From: Aliarcobacter sp.
GTDB lineage: Bacteria; Campylobacterota; Campylobacteria; Campylobacterales; Arcobacteraceae
Assembly (NCBI GenBank): GCA_028690445.1
Contig: JAQVBE010000005.1
Span: 62,001 to 126,000 of the forward strand
Length of the DNA stretch: 64,000 bases
Reading direction: 5' to 3'
The translations under genes were made by a program, and so were the position numbers. The stretch's first letter is position 1, and each line of letters begins with the position of its first letter. Positions 9,836 to 20,608 of this stretch are shown here, in pieces. The notes beneath the pieces are model-generated. The model worked only from the letters and a program-made list of their open reading frames with translations, did not search any database and was not told the origin of the DNA.

Positions 9836-10715
9836 ATGTATATAAACTTATTGTTAATAAACTTAATAAAACTCCTAGAACTAAAGAGTTTATAGCCACT
9901 TTTTCATCCAACCCACCTTTTATTGCTAAAACTGTAGCCATTGTCATTGGAGGCATAGCAACTTCAATTATTGTAACTTTTACCCAAGTTTGGTTTAATC
10001 CATAAAAATAATGAAATCCTATTAATACAATTATTGGAACAACAATCATTTTTAAAATCATAGCCACTGAAACGATATGAAACCTCGCAAAAATATGTTT
10101 AAGTTCTAATTTCATTCCAATTGCAATCATTGCAATTGGAACAAGTGTTGAACCAATTGTTTGAGAAGTTAGTATTAGAAAATTTGGAACTTCAAAATGT
10201 TTTACAAGAATAGTTATCAAAAATATAAGTGATGGTGGAAATAAAAATATACTTTTAAAAATATGAGTAATATTATTCTTTTTACCAGCACCCCAAGTTA
10301 TAATAAACATTCCAATTGAAACTAAAAGTAAAAATGAACCAAATAAATCATATATCAATCCATAAACTATATAATCTTCTCCGTAAAAGGCTTCAATATA
10401 AGAAAAACCAATAAATGAAGTATTACCAAAAGTAGCCATAATCATAAAAGTAGCCAATAAAATACGGTTTAATTTCATCATTTTACCTACAAAATAAGCA
10501 AGAAGAAGATTAAAAAGAATGAAAGAAATAAACATTAAAATTAAATTTAATATTTTTATATCAAGAACTAATGGATAGATTTTAGAAAAAACAATACCTG
10601 GTAGTGAAAAGTAAATAATAAATTCAATCAGTTGTTTCGAATTATCTTGATAGATTATTTTAAAGATATAACCTAGAATTAAATAGATAGCAATTGGTAA
10701 AACTGGTTCTAACAT
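9822..10715 (-). CDS. AEC family transporter (auxin efflux carrier family)
   Basis: Inner-membrane transporter of 297 residues made almost wholly of hydrophobic helices (about ten). The two-half arrangement and the C-terminal block with EVAMPPMTMATVLAIKGG are typical of the AEC (TC 2.A.69) family, whose bacterial members export or take up small carboxylates. The substrate cannot be deduced. It is a single gene, convergent with fmt and divergent from birA. Confidence 0.85.
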   Translation of the reverse strand: MLEPVLPIAIYLILGYIFKIIYQDNSKQLIEFIIYFSLPGIVFSKIYPLVLDIKILNLILMFISFILFNLLLAYFVGKMMKLNRILLATFMIMATFGNTSFIGFSYIEAFYGEDYIVYGLIYDLFGSFLLLVSIGMFIITWGAGKKNNITHIFKSIFLFPPSLIFLITILVKHFEVPNFLILTSQTIGSTLVPIAMIAIGMKLELKHIFARFHIVSVAMILKMIVVPIIVLIGFHYFYGLNQTWVKVTIIEVAMPPMTMATVLAIKGGLDEKVAINSLVLGVLLSLLTISLYTSYLA

Positions 10716-10779
10716 AATGACCTTTTTACTTTGATTATATTTAATTAACTCTTCTATTTTTATTATGTATAATAAAAAT

Positions 10780-11415
10780 ATGAAAATAATAAAATTAAAA
10801 GAAGTTGATTCAACTCATAGATATATAAAAGATTATATTTTGGAAAATGGTTATTGTGAACCTATATGTATTTTATCTGATTTTCAAACACAAGGAATTG
10901 GAAGTAGAGGAAATTCTTGGATAGGAAAAGAGGGTAATGTTTTTTTTTCTTTCGTTGTTGATGAAGAATTTTTACCAAATGATTTACCATTACAAAGTAG
11001 TTCAATATATTTTTCTTTTCTTTTAAAAGATGTTTTGAAGGAGATAGGTTCAAAAGTATGGTTAAAATGGCCAAATGATTTTTATGTAAATGATAAAAAA
11101 ATCGGAGGAACAATCACTACTGTTTCAAAAAAATTAATTTATTGTGGAATAGGAATAAATTTAAAAAATGTTAGTGAAGATTTTGGAAAACTTGATATTA
11201 ATATAGATACAAATAGTATGTTAGAAAGTTATTTTTTTAAATTAGAAAAAAAGATTTTTTGGAAGCAAATATTTAGTGAGTTTAAGATAGAATTTCAACA
11301 TAGCAAAAAGTTCCAAACGACCATCGACAATCAAAAAGTTTCTCTCGAAAATGCGATTTTAAATGAAGATGGCTCAATACAAGTAAACAATAAAAAGGTA
11401 TTTAGTTTAAGATGA
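10780..11415 (+). CDS. birA: Biotin--[acetyl-CoA carboxylase] ligase
   Basis: Attaches biotin to the biotin carboxyl carrier protein of acetyl-CoA carboxylase. The catalytic domain only is present: VDSTHRY near the start, the biotinyl-AMP loop as GSRGNSW (variant of GRGRxxR/W), WLKWPNDFYVNDKKIGG near residue 90 and GIGINL. There is no N-terminal DNA-binding domain, so it is not a BirA-type repressor. I prefer the ATG at 10780, because homologues begin just before the KLKEVDSTH block; an ATG at 10765 would add five residues. Its TGA overlaps the parA ATG. Confidence 0.92.
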   Translation: MKIIKLKEVDSTHRYIKDYILENGYCEPICILSDFQTQGIGSRGNSWIGKEGNVFFSFVVDEEFLPNDLPLQSSSIYFSFLLKDVLKEIGSKVWLKWPNDFYVNDKKIGGTITTVSKKLIYCGIGINLKNVSEDFGKLDINIDTNSMLESYFFKLEKKIFWKQIFSEFKIEFQHSKKFQTTIDNQKVSLENAILNEDGSIQVNNKKVFSLR

Positions 11416-12188
11416 CAGAAATTATTTCAATAGCTAACCAAAAAGGTGGTGTAGGTAAAACTACGACCGCTGTAAATTTGAGTGCGGCACTTGCACTAGA
11501 AGGTAAAAGAGTATTATTAATTGATGCGGATCCTCAAGCAAATGCTACAACTTCATTAGGTTTTCATAGGGATACTTATGAATATAATATTTACCATGTA
11601 ATGTTAGGAACAAAAGAATTAAGTGAAATTATTTTAGATTCTGAAATTGAAAATTTAAAAGTAGCTCCATCAAATATTGGACTAGTTGGAATTGAAAAAG
11701 AGTTTTATAAAAATACTAAAGAAAGAGAATTAGTATTAAAAAGAAAAATTGATCCTATAAAAAAAGATTTTGATTATATTATTATTGATTCACCCCCAGC
11801 ACTAGGTCCAATTACAATAAATACATTAAGTGCATCAACATCTGTTTTAATTCCAATTCAATGTGAATTTTTTGCATTAGAAGGGTTAGCACAATTATTA
11901 AATACTATAAAACTAGTAAAACAAACAATAAATCAATCTTTACAAATTAGAGGATTTTTACCAACAATGTATAGTGCTCAAAATAATTTATCAAAACAAG
12001 TATTTGCAGATTTAGCACAACATTTTGAAAATAAACTATTTAAAATAGATGATAATTCTTATGTTGTAATTCCAAGAAATGTAAAATTAGCAGAAAGTCC
12101 TAGTTTTGGAAAACCAATTATGTTATATGACACAAATTCAAGTGGCACAAAGGCATATACACATTTAGCAAGAGCAATCGCAGGTTAG
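11412..12188 (+). CDS. parA: Chromosome partitioning ATPase ParA (Soj)
   Basis: Deviant Walker A ATPase that moves ParB-parS complexes during chromosome segregation. KGGVGKTT lies at residues 11-18, the Walker A' region LLIDADPQANAT near 36-47, and Walker B IIIDSPPALG near 118. There is no N-terminal HTH, so it is the chromosomal Soj type. It starts in the birA stop codon and is followed by parB after 26 bp. Confidence 0.97.
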   Translation: MTEIISIANQKGGVGKTTTAVNLSAALALEGKRVLLIDADPQANATTSLGFHRDTYEYNIYHVMLGTKELSEIILDSEIENLKVAPSNIGLVGIEKEFYKNTKERELVLKRKIDPIKKDFDYIIIDSPPALGPITINTLSASTSVLIPIQCEFFALEGLAQLLNTIKLVKQTINQSLQIRGFLPTMYSAQNNLSKQVFADLAQHFENKLFKIDDNSYVVIPRNVKLAESPSFGKPIMLYDTNSSGTKAYTHLARAIAG

Positions 12189-12214
12189 TTAATTTTTATT
12201 AGTAGGAAAATAAT

Positions 12215-13072
12215 ATGGCATTAGGTAGAGGATTAGGAGAATTATTGGGAGAAGTTGAATCAGCTTATGAGAATTCAACAAGAAGTAACAAATCAGGCGT
12301 TTTTAAAATAGAAGTAACAGCTATAAAAGCCAATCCAAATCAGCCAAGAAAAATATTTGATGAAGAAAAATTAAATGATTTAAGTGAATCTATAAAAGAG
12401 CATGGTTTATTACAACCAATAATTGTAATAGAAAATCAAGACAGTACTTATACTTTAGTTGCAGGGGAGCGAAGATTAAGAGCTCATAAACTTGCAAATA
12501 TAGAAAAAATTAAAGCTATTATTATTGATACTGATGAATTTAAATTAAGAGAATTAGCATTAATAGAAAATATTCAAAGAGATGACTTAAATATAATTGA
12601 ACTTGCATATTGTTACGCACAGTTACTAAATGAACATAGTATTACCCATGAAGAATTATCAAGAAAAGTATTTAAAAGTAGAACTTCTATTACTAATACT
12701 TTAAGGTTGTTACAATTAAACTCATATGTACAACAATTTTTAGCAAGTGACAAGATTAGTGCAGGACATGCAAAAATTATGTTAGGACTTACAAATGATG
12801 AACAAAAAATGGTTTGTGATTCGATAGTTGGTCAAAAACTTTCAGTTAGAGAAACTGAAAAATTAGTAAAAGAATTAAAAGAAAAAGATATAGAAAAACC
12901 TAAAAAAGATAAGCCAAAAGATGCCTATAACTTCACTCCTCTTAATAATATTGTGGAAAAATTAAAAGAAAATAGTTTAAAAGTAAAAATAGAAAAAAAT
13001 TATTTCAAGATAGAATTTAATTCGCAAGAAGATGTTGATAAAATAATTAGTTACTTTAATATCCAATCGTAA
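12215..13072 (+). CDS. parB: Chromosome partitioning protein ParB (Spo0J)
   Basis: CTP-dependent DNA clamp that loads at parS. It starts MALGRGLGELL, the peptide that stimulates ParA. The CTP-binding region contains NPNQPRKIFDEE and the box LVAGERRLRAHK (GERRxRA, about residue 85). A central HTH follows (about 140-185, with SRTSITNTLRLLQL), then a C-terminal dimerisation domain. I found no parS-like palindrome near the gene. Confidence 0.97.
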   Translation: MALGRGLGELLGEVESAYENSTRSNKSGVFKIEVTAIKANPNQPRKIFDEEKLNDLSESIKEHGLLQPIIVIENQDSTYTLVAGERRLRAHKLANIEKIKAIIIDTDEFKLRELALIENIQRDDLNIIELAYCYAQLLNEHSITHEELSRKVFKSRTSITNTLRLLQLNSYVQQFLASDKISAGHAKIMLGLTNDEQKMVCDSIVGQKLSVRETEKLVKELKEKDIEKPKKDKPKDAYNFTPLNNIVEKLKENSLKVKIEKNYFKIEFNSQEDVDKIISYFNIQS

Positions 13073-13111
13073 CAAAATCCAAAAAAAATCTAAGCTAATA
13101 TTTTTTTTTAA

Positions 13112-13117
13112 TATAAT
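13112..13117 (+). promoter_or_regulatory. Candidate promoter (-10) for the ATP synthase operon
   Basis: A perfect TATAAT sits after a run of nine T in the 114-bp parB-atpF' gap, the T-rich pattern seen upstream of -10 boxes in Campylobacterota. A second candidate, TAAAAT, lies at 13135-13140. Confidence 0.4.
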
Positions 13118-13186
13118 TTTATAGTTAGTTTTGTTAAAATGATTGAGTTTTAGTTAAACTAAACTGTAAAAAATATGGAGGAATGA

Positions 13187-13609
13187 ATGTTAGACATAAG
13201 TCCTGTATTATTGCTTAGCTCTGGTATCATCTTTCTTTTAGTTGTTGCTAGACTAAACAGTTGTCTTTTCAAACCATTACTAAAGCATATGGATGATAGA
13301 ACAGCTTCTATAAAAAAAGATTTAGAAGATGCGAAATCAAACGGTGCAGATGTTGATGGTTTATTAGCCGAAGCAAATGATATTATTGCTAAAGCAAAAA
13401 AAGAGGCAGCTGCAATTAGAGAACAAGCTTATAAGGAAGCAAAGGATAGTGCTGATGCAAAACTTGCAAGTGCTAAATCTAATTTAGAAGTAAAATCTGC
13501 GGAATTTACTAAAAACTTACAAGACGAGACTAAAGCTTTAAGAGATTCTTTAGTATCTTCTATGCCTCAATTTAATGAGAGCCTAAAAGCTAAGCTTAGC
13601 TCAATTTAA
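13187..13609 (+). CDS. atpF': F0F1 ATP synthase subunit B'
   Basis: One half of the heterodimeric peripheral stalk. The 140 residues hold one N-terminal membrane helix (about 7-27, LLLSSGIIFLLVVARL) followed by a long alanine/lysine-rich coiled coil, the b/b' layout. Good GGAGG site before the ATG. It is the first gene of the atp operon. The a and c subunit genes (atpB, atpE) are not in this window, as is usual in this phylum. Confidence 0.9.
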   Translation: MLDISPVLLLSSGIIFLLVVARLNSCLFKPLLKHMDDRTASIKKDLEDAKSNGADVDGLLAEANDIIAKAKKEAAAIREQAYKEAKDSADAKLASAKSNLEVKSAEFTKNLQDETKALRDSLVSSMPQFNESLKAKLSSI

Positions 13610-13624
13610 TAAAGGGATTGAAAT

Positions 13625-14137
13625 ATGAAAAGAATATTATTACTTGGGTTGGCTTTAGTTCCAGTTGCATTACTTGCAAACGAAGGCGCGGTAGAAACTG
13701 ATTTAGTTCAAAGAACCGTTAACTTTATAATATTTGCTGGAATTTTATGGTATTTACTTGCTGATAAAATAAAAGCATTTTTTGCTGAAAGATCTTTATC
13801 TATTCAAGGAGAACTTGACAAAGTACAAGATACTTTAAAAGCTTCTCAGGATAAAGTTAAAGATGCACAGAAAAAATTAGAGGAAGCAAAAAAAATTGCT
13901 ACTGAGATTATTGATGGTGCAAAAGCTGATATAGATTCAGTTAAACAAAAAGTTGCAACTGCTGTTGATTCTGACATTGTAAATTTAAATAAAAATTTAG
14001 AAGAAATGATGAAAGTTGAAATATCAAAAGCTAAAAAAGAAGTTGTTACTGAAGTTCTTGAAGAGCTATTAAGTTCTGAAAATATTAAATTAACTCAACA
14101 AGAGTTAGCAAATATTGTTCTTAAAAAGGTAGCATAA
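13625..14137 (+). CDS. atpF: F0F1 ATP synthase subunit B
   Basis: Second stalk subunit. An N-terminal hydrophobic segment that looks like a signal peptide (MKRILLLGLALVPVALLANE) precedes the membrane helix (about 30-46), then a long coiled coil runs to the C-terminus. The extra leader before the membrane helix is known in campylobacterial b subunits. Its stop abuts the atpH ATG (TAA then ATG). Confidence 0.92.
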   Translation: MKRILLLGLALVPVALLANEGAVETDLVQRTVNFIIFAGILWYLLADKIKAFFAERSLSIQGELDKVQDTLKASQDKVKDAQKKLEEAKKIATEIIDGAKADIDSVKQKVATAVDSDIVNLNKNLEEMMKVEISKAKKEVVTEVLEELLSSENIKLTQQELANIVLKKVA

Positions 14138-14668
14138 ATGAATGATTTAGTAGCAAAAAGATATGTTAAAGCATTGATTGATGGTAGAGACAATCAAGTT
14201 ATTAACAGCATTAGTGGTAATTTAAATATTATTTCATCAGCGTTTTGTGATGAAAAATTTATTTCAATTATAACTTCCCCAGAAGTTGCTGATAATGTAA
14301 AAGCAGATTTAATTATCTCTTTAGTTGATTCAGCGGATGGAATTTTTAAAAATTTCATAAAACTACTTGGTGAAAAAAGAAGGTTATCATTATTACCAAT
14401 TATTGCAAAAGAATTAAACACTCAAATTGCAAAAATGAATAATAATTATATTGGTGTTGTTTATACTAATCAAGTATTATCAAATGATTATGTCTCTTCA
14501 ATCGAAGAACAATTTAGTAAAAAATTTAATGTTAAATTATCATTAACACAAAATGTTTGTGATTATGATGGTATTAAAGTGGATATTGATGGGCTAGGAG
14601 TTGAGATTTCTTTTTCTAAAGAGAGATTAAAATCACAGTTAATAGATCATATTTTAAAAGCAGTTTAG
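14138..14668 (+). CDS. atpH: F0F1 ATP synthase subunit delta
   Basis: Links the stalk to the top of the F1 head. It begins with the family pattern LVAKRYVKALID and has the LLGEKRRLSLLPIIAKEL segment near residue 77. The C-terminal domain ends GVEISFSKERLKSQLIDHILKA (family: S..GRL..L). Length 176 is standard. It starts immediately after the atpF stop. Confidence 0.94.
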   Translation: MNDLVAKRYVKALIDGRDNQVINSISGNLNIISSAFCDEKFISIITSPEVADNVKADLIISLVDSADGIFKNFIKLLGEKRRLSLLPIIAKELNTQIAKMNNNYIGVVYTNQVLSNDYVSSIEEQFSKKFNVKLSLTQNVCDYDGIKVDIDGLGVEISFSKERLKSQLIDHILKAV

Positions 14669-14689
14669 AACTTACAAAGGAGAAATTGA

Positions 14690-16207
14690 ATGGGTGCAAA
14701 AATTCAAGCTGATGAAATCAGTTCTATTATAAAAGAAAGAATTGATAACTTTGAATTAAATGTAGATGTAAATGAAACAGGTAAAATTATCTCTTATGCA
14801 GATGGTATTGCTCAAGTTTACGGTCTAAAAAATGTTATGGCTGGGGAAATTGTTGAGTTTGAAAATGGTGAGAGAGGTCTTGCTTCTAACTTAGAAGAAT
14901 CTTCAGTTGGTGTTGTTGTTCTTGGAAAAGGTGAGGGTCTAAGAGAAGGTACTTCTTGTAAAAGACTTGGAAAACTTTTATCTACTCCTGTTGGTGATGC
15001 AATGGTTGGAAGAGTAGTTAATGCTCTTGGTGAACCAATTGATGGTAAAGGTGCTATTGCTTCTACTGAATCAAGACTAGTAGAAGAGAAAGCTCCTGGA
15101 ATCATGGCTAGAAAATCTGTTCATGAGCCATTACAAACAGGTATTAAAGCAATTGATGCTTTAGTTCCAATTGGAAGAGGTCAAAGAGAGCTTATTATTG
15201 GTGACAGACAAACTGGTAAAACAACTGTTGCTATTGATACTATCCTTAACCAAAAAGGTGAAGGCGTAGTTTGTATTTATGTAGCTATTGGTCAAAAATC
15301 TTCATCTGTTGCTTCTATTGTTAGAACATTAGAAGATGCTGGGGCAATGGAATATACAATTATTGTTAATGCATCAGCTGCTGATTCGGCTGCATTACAA
15401 TTCTTAGCTCCATATACAGGTGTTACAATTGGTGAATTCTTTAGAGATAATGGTAAGCATGCGCTTATTATTTATGATGATTTATCAAAACATGCAGTTG
15501 CATATAGAGAAATGTCATTAATTTTAAGAAGACCTCCAGGAAGAGAAGCATATCCAGGAGATGTATTTTATCTACACTCAAGATTATTAGAAAGAGCTGC
15601 TAAAATGTGTGATGAAAGAGGTGCTGGTTCTATGACTGCGTTACCTATTATTGAAACACAAGCTGGAGATGTTGCTGCATATATTCCAACAAATGTTATT
15701 TCTATTACTGATGGGCAAATTTTCTTAGAAACTAATCTATTTAACTCAGGAATTAGACCTGCAATTAATGTTGGTTTATCAGTATCAAGAGTTGGTGGAG
15801 CTGCACAAATTAAAGCTACTAAGCAAGTTGCTGGTACTTTAAAATTATCTCTTGCTCAATATAGAGAACTTGAAGCGTTTGCACAATTTGCATCAGACTT
15901 AGATGAAGCTACTAGAAGAGAATTAGAGCTTGGTCAAAGAATGGTTGAAGTATTAAAACAAGGTGTAAATAAACCACTAGTTATTGAAAAACAAGTTGTT
16001 ATTATTTATGCAGGTACTAAAGGGTACTTAAATGATATTGCTGTTGGTGATGTTGTAAGATTTGAAGCTGAATTACATATGTTTTTTGAACAAAAATATT
16101 CAAATATTTTAAATGCAATCAAATCTTCTCAAAAAATTGATGATAATACAGAAGCAGAATTAAAAGCTGCATTAGAAGAGTTTAAAACTGTATTTAGTGC
16201 AAACTAA
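14690..16207 (+). CDS. atpA: F0F1 ATP synthase subunit alpha
   Basis: Non-catalytic nucleotide-binding subunit of F1. The Walker A block GDRQTGKT lies near residue 170, the Walker B strand [12 protein letters not shown] near 262, and the alpha signature [13 protein letters not shown] near 361. Length 505 is standard. It is preceded by AAAGGAG and lies in atpHAGD order. Confidence 0.99.
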   Translation: MGAKIQADEISSIIKERIDNFELNVDVNETGKIISYADGIAQVYGLKNVMAGEIVEFENGERGLASNLEESSVGVVVLGKGEGLREGTSCKRLGKLLSTPVGDAMVGRVVNALGEPIDGKGAIASTESRLVEEKAPGIMARKSVHEPLQTGIKAIDALVPIGRGQRELIIGDRQTGKTTVAIDTILNQKGEGVVCIYVAIGQKSSSVASIVRTLEDAGAMEYTIIVNASAADSAALQFLAPYTGVTIGEFFRDNGKHALIIYDDLSKHAVAYREMSLILRRPPGREAYPGDVFYLHSRLLERAAKMCDERGAGSMTALPIIETQAGDVAAYIPTNVISITDGQIFLETNLFNSGIRPAINVGLSVSRVGGAAQIKATKQVAGTLKLSLAQYRELEAFAQFASDLDEATRRELELGQRMVEVLKQGVNKPLVIEKQVVIIYAGTKGYLNDIAVGDVVRFEAELHMFFEQKYSNILNAIKSSQKIDDNTEAELKAALEEFKTVFSAN

Positions 16208-16217
16208 GGATTAGTCA

Positions 16218-17102
16218 ATGGCTAACTTAAAAGAGATAAAGGTAAAAATAGGTAGTGTTAAAAATACTCAGAAAACTACAAAAGCTATGAAGCTTGTATC
16301 TTCTGCAAAACTAACTCGTACTAGACAATTGTCAGAACAAGCTAGAAGTTATGCGAAAAAGATAAATGAAGTTCTTTCTGATATTGCTGCTAGAGTTAGC
16401 AAAGTTCAAGACGAAGGAAATATTAGTAGAGCATTTATTCAAAATAATGCACCAAAAACAGTTGATATTGTTTTTGTAACTGCTGATAAAGGACTTTGCG
16501 GTGGTTTTAATATGGCGACAATTAAAACTGTTAGTAAATTAATTGCTGAATATGAAGCAAAAGGTACAAAAGTAAGATTAAGAGCTGCTGGAAGAAAAGG
16601 TGTTGATTTCTTTTCTTTCCAAGGAATTGCTTTAGAGCAAAGAGTTTCTGATTTATCTTCTGCACCTCAATATGATAGAGCTGCAGAGTTTATTCATGCT
16701 GTTGTTGAAGATTTTAAAAATAAAGTTACTGATAAAGTTGTAATTGTTTATAATGGTTTTTTAAATATGTTAACTCAAGAAATTAGAGTAAGAGATTTAC
16801 TGCCAATAAGCTTAGATCTTGTAGAAGTAAAAGATACTCGATCTATGTTAGATATTGAACCAGATGATGATGAAGAAGTGTTAAACGAATTAACAGATAA
16901 ATATATTGATTTCAATATGTATTATGCTTTAATTGATTCTTTAGCTGCAGAACATAGTGCTAGAATGCAAGCTATGGAAGCTGCAACTAAAAATGCAAAA
17001 GAAAAAGTAGATAGTTTAACAGTAGAATATAACAAAGCTAGACAAGCTGCAATTACAACAGAGCTGATAGAAATTATCAGTGGTGTTGAAGCATTAAAAT
17101 AA
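16218..17102 (+). CDS. atpG: F0F1 ATP synthase subunit gamma
   Basis: Central rotor shaft. The N-terminal helix starts MANLKEIKVKIGSVKNTQKTTKAMKLVS, the Rossmann-like middle holds DKGLCGGFN near residue 92, and the C-terminal helix contains the signature EHSARMQAMEAATKNA. Length 294 is normal. Confidence 0.98.
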   Translation: MANLKEIKVKIGSVKNTQKTTKAMKLVSSAKLTRTRQLSEQARSYAKKINEVLSDIAARVSKVQDEGNISRAFIQNNAPKTVDIVFVTADKGLCGGFNMATIKTVSKLIAEYEAKGTKVRLRAAGRKGVDFFSFQGIALEQRVSDLSSAPQYDRAAEFIHAVVEDFKNKVTDKVVIVYNGFLNMLTQEIRVRDLLPISLDLVEVKDTRSMLDIEPDDDEEVLNELTDKYIDFNMYYALIDSLAAEHSARMQAMEAATKNAKEKVDSLTVEYNKARQAAITTELIEIISGVEALK

Positions 17103-18515
<1,413 letters not shown>

Positions 18516-18537
18516 ACAAAACCATATAAGGCATAAC

Positions 18538-18915
18538 ATGGATACAATTAGATTATCAATAGTTACACCTAATGGCGAAATTTTTAATGATGATGTTAAA
18601 ACAGTAACTCTCCCTGGAAAAGAGGGAGAGTTTGGCGTTTTACCAGGACATTCATCATTAATCTCTTCGTTAACAGTTGGTGTAATTGTTATTGAAAAAG
18701 CAAATTCTACAGAAGCAGTTGCTATTAACTGGGGACATGTGAAAGTAGATGAAAAATCAGTTGATGTATTAGCAGATGGTGCTATCGCACTAACATCAGG
18801 AAAAGATTCAGAAATAGCTAAAAATATTGAAGCTGCAAAAGAATTAGTAAATTCTGTAAAAGATTCGAATATATCTGTTGCTTCAGTTGAAGCAAAAATT
18901 AATTCATTCGCATAA
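18538..18915 (+). CDS. atpC: F0F1 ATP synthase subunit epsilon
   Basis: Rotor subunit that couples and inhibits the F1 motor. The N-terminal beta domain carries VTPNGEIFNDDVKTVTLPGKEGEFGVLPGHSSL. The C-terminal helical part is short, as in other Campylobacterota. Length 125. The next gene (tolQ) starts 1 bp after its stop. Confidence 0.96.
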   Translation: MDTIRLSIVTPNGEIFNDDVKTVTLPGKEGEFGVLPGHSSLISSLTVGVIVIEKANSTEAVAINWGHVKVDEKSVDVLADGAIALTSGKDSEIAKNIEAAKELVNSVKDSNISVASVEAKINSFA

Positions 18916-18916
18916 A

Positions 18917-19477
18917 ATGATTACTACAATACTAAATTATTTGGCAAATAGTGGTGCTATAACTTATATAGTTTTAGCACTATTGTCAATTTACCTAATC
19001 GTTACAATCTGGATTTTCTTTTATAGATATTTTGCTGTTACAGCACTTATTAAAAATGAAGTTAAATCACTAGAATCATTAACATCTAGAGAAGCTAGAT
19101 TTTCGTCATTGTCTGCACTAAATAAGTGTACAAATAATACTAGTTCAAAAGAACTATTATATGCTTGTGAAATTAATATAATTAAAGATGCAAGTTCAGG
19201 AATTTCATGGTTAGCAATAATTTCTTCAACATCCCCATTTATTGGTCTTTTTGGAACAGTTATTGGAATATTAGAATCTTTTGCTAAATTTGCAAATCAA
19301 TCAAAAGTTGCTTTTGCTATTATTGCCCCTGCGATTAGTGAAGCATTAGTTGCAACAGCAGCTGGTATTTTTGTTGCTATATTTGCTTATACTTTTCATC
19401 AAATACTTTCAAGAAAGATATATGAGTTAAATATTTATCTTAAGGCACAAGCCCAAATTTTAATTGCTAAGGGTTAA
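18917..19477 (+). CDS. tolQ: Tol-Pal system proton channel TolQ (ExbB/MotA family)
   Basis: Inner-membrane subunit of the TolQR motor, which uses the proton gradient to energise TolA during division and outer-membrane constriction. Three membrane helices (about 15-37, 103-125 and 145-167) and the family block TSPFIGLFGTVIGILESF are visible. I start at ATG 18917, one base after the atpC stop, giving 186 residues. An upstream in-frame start at 18878 would lie inside atpC. Position before tolR-tolA-tolB-pal makes it TolQ, not a TonB-linked ExbB. Confidence 0.9.
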   Translation: MITTILNYLANSGAITYIVLALLSIYLIVTIWIFFYRYFAVTALIKNEVKSLESLTSREARFSSLSALNKCTNNTSSKELLYACEINIIKDASSGISWLAIISSTSPFIGLFGTVIGILESFAKFANQSKVAFAIIAPAISEALVATAAGIFVAIFAYTFHQILSRKIYELNIYLKAQAQILIAKG

Positions 19478-19481
19478 TATA

Positions 19482-19871
19482 GTGTACGATTTTAATGATA
19501 AACCAGAATTAAATATTACACCCTTAGTTGATATTATGCTAGTTTTACTAGCAATATTAATGGTTACAGCTCCTGTAATAGAGTTTGAAGAACAAATAAA
19601 TCTTCCAACAGGAAGTAAATCACAACAAACCCAAGATGTTCAAAAAATTGATATTATTATTACTAAAGATAGAATAGTTACACTTAATAAAAATAAAGTT
19701 GATATAGCAAATTTTCCAGATAGTTTTCTTCTTTTTTCAAATGGAAAAGATCAAAATACTCCCATTCATATAAGAGCTGATAAAGAATTAAAATATGATG
19801 ATATTATGTTTGTTTTAAAATCAGTTAAAGAGGCTGGTTTTTTTAAAGTTGCATTAGTAACAGACGGATAA
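19482..19871 (+). CDS. tolR: Tol-Pal system protein TolR (ExbD family)
   Basis: Partner of TolQ. A short cytoplasmic head ends in LNITPLVDIMLVLLAILMV, where the membrane Asp that carries protons sits. A periplasmic domain follows. I prefer GTG at 19482 (130 residues), preceded by AAGGGTTA. A TTG at 19464 would overlap tolQ. It is followed by tolA after 3 bp. Confidence 0.9.
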   Translation: MYDFNDKPELNITPLVDIMLVLLAILMVTAPVIEFEEQINLPTGSKSQQTQDVQKIDIIITKDRIVTLNKNKVDIANFPDSFLLFSNGKDQNTPIHIRADKELKYDDIMFVLKSVKEAGFFKVALVTDG

Positions 19872-19874
19872 TAA

Positions 19875-20603
19875 ATGCAAAAGAATTTTTCATTTATACT
19901 TTCAGGTATAATAGCTGTTTCATTTTACATTTTCATATGTTTTTTATTAATTGCATATCTAGCAAGCCCAATTCCTAAGACTTATGATCTTAAATCAACA
20001 TCAATGACTATTGAGTTAGATATGATTACAGAAAAAGCTGAAAAGAAAATGGTCGAGAAAAAGACAGATAAGATAATAGAGAAAGAAGCAGTTAAAGAGG
20101 AAAAGGTTGCGTCAGCTTCAAATGAGAAGAAACCAGATCTTAAATCTTTATTCGCAAATGTAAAAGAAACTGCTAAAACGGTTGCGAAAGAAGAAGTTAA
20201 TAACATTGAAAAGTCAATTGATCCAAAAAGATTTAAGTCAAAGTTTGAAAAAGAAAAAAAATCTAATAATATTAAAATTGATAAATTGCTTGAAGATGAA
20301 AAAACTGCAACAAATGTTAAAAGTACAAATGCTAATAAAGGTCAAGAAACAGATGAGTACTTTTCAAAAGTACATGAATTGTTATCTGTTTGGAATCCAA
20401 TTGGTACAGGACTTAAAGCGGTAATATTAATTATGATTAATTTAGATGGAAGATTTGAGTATCGTGTCATTACTAATTCAGGTGATGAAGGTTTTGATTC
20501 ATCTTTAAAAGCTTTCTTAGAAGAACAAAAAAATGTAGCTTATCCTAAGCCCACAAAAGATAAAGATATAAGAATTAATGTTGATTTTAAATCAGAAGGA
20601 TAG
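19875..20603 (+). CDS. tolA: TolA-like periplasm-spanning protein
   Basis: The 242 residues hold an N-terminal membrane helix (about 8-32), a long lysine/glutamate-rich stretch (about 45-155), and a C-terminal TonB/TolA-type domain with VWNPIGTGLKAVILIMINLDGRFEYRV. TolA reaches across the periplasm to contact TolB and Pal. The family is placed by architecture and by its location between tolR and tolB. It is shorter than the E. coli protein (421 residues). Confidence 0.87.
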   Translation: MQKNFSFILSGIIAVSFYIFICFLLIAYLASPIPKTYDLKSTSMTIELDMITEKAEKKMVEKKTDKIIEKEAVKEEKVASASNEKKPDLKSLFANVKETAKTVAKEEVNNIEKSIDPKRFKSKFEKEKKSNNIKIDKLLEDEKTATNVKSTNANKGQETDEYFSKVHELLSVWNPIGTGLKAVILIMINLDGRFEYRVITNSGDEGFDSSLKAFLEEQKNVAYPKPTKDKDIRINVDFKSEG

Positions 20604-20608
20604 AATAT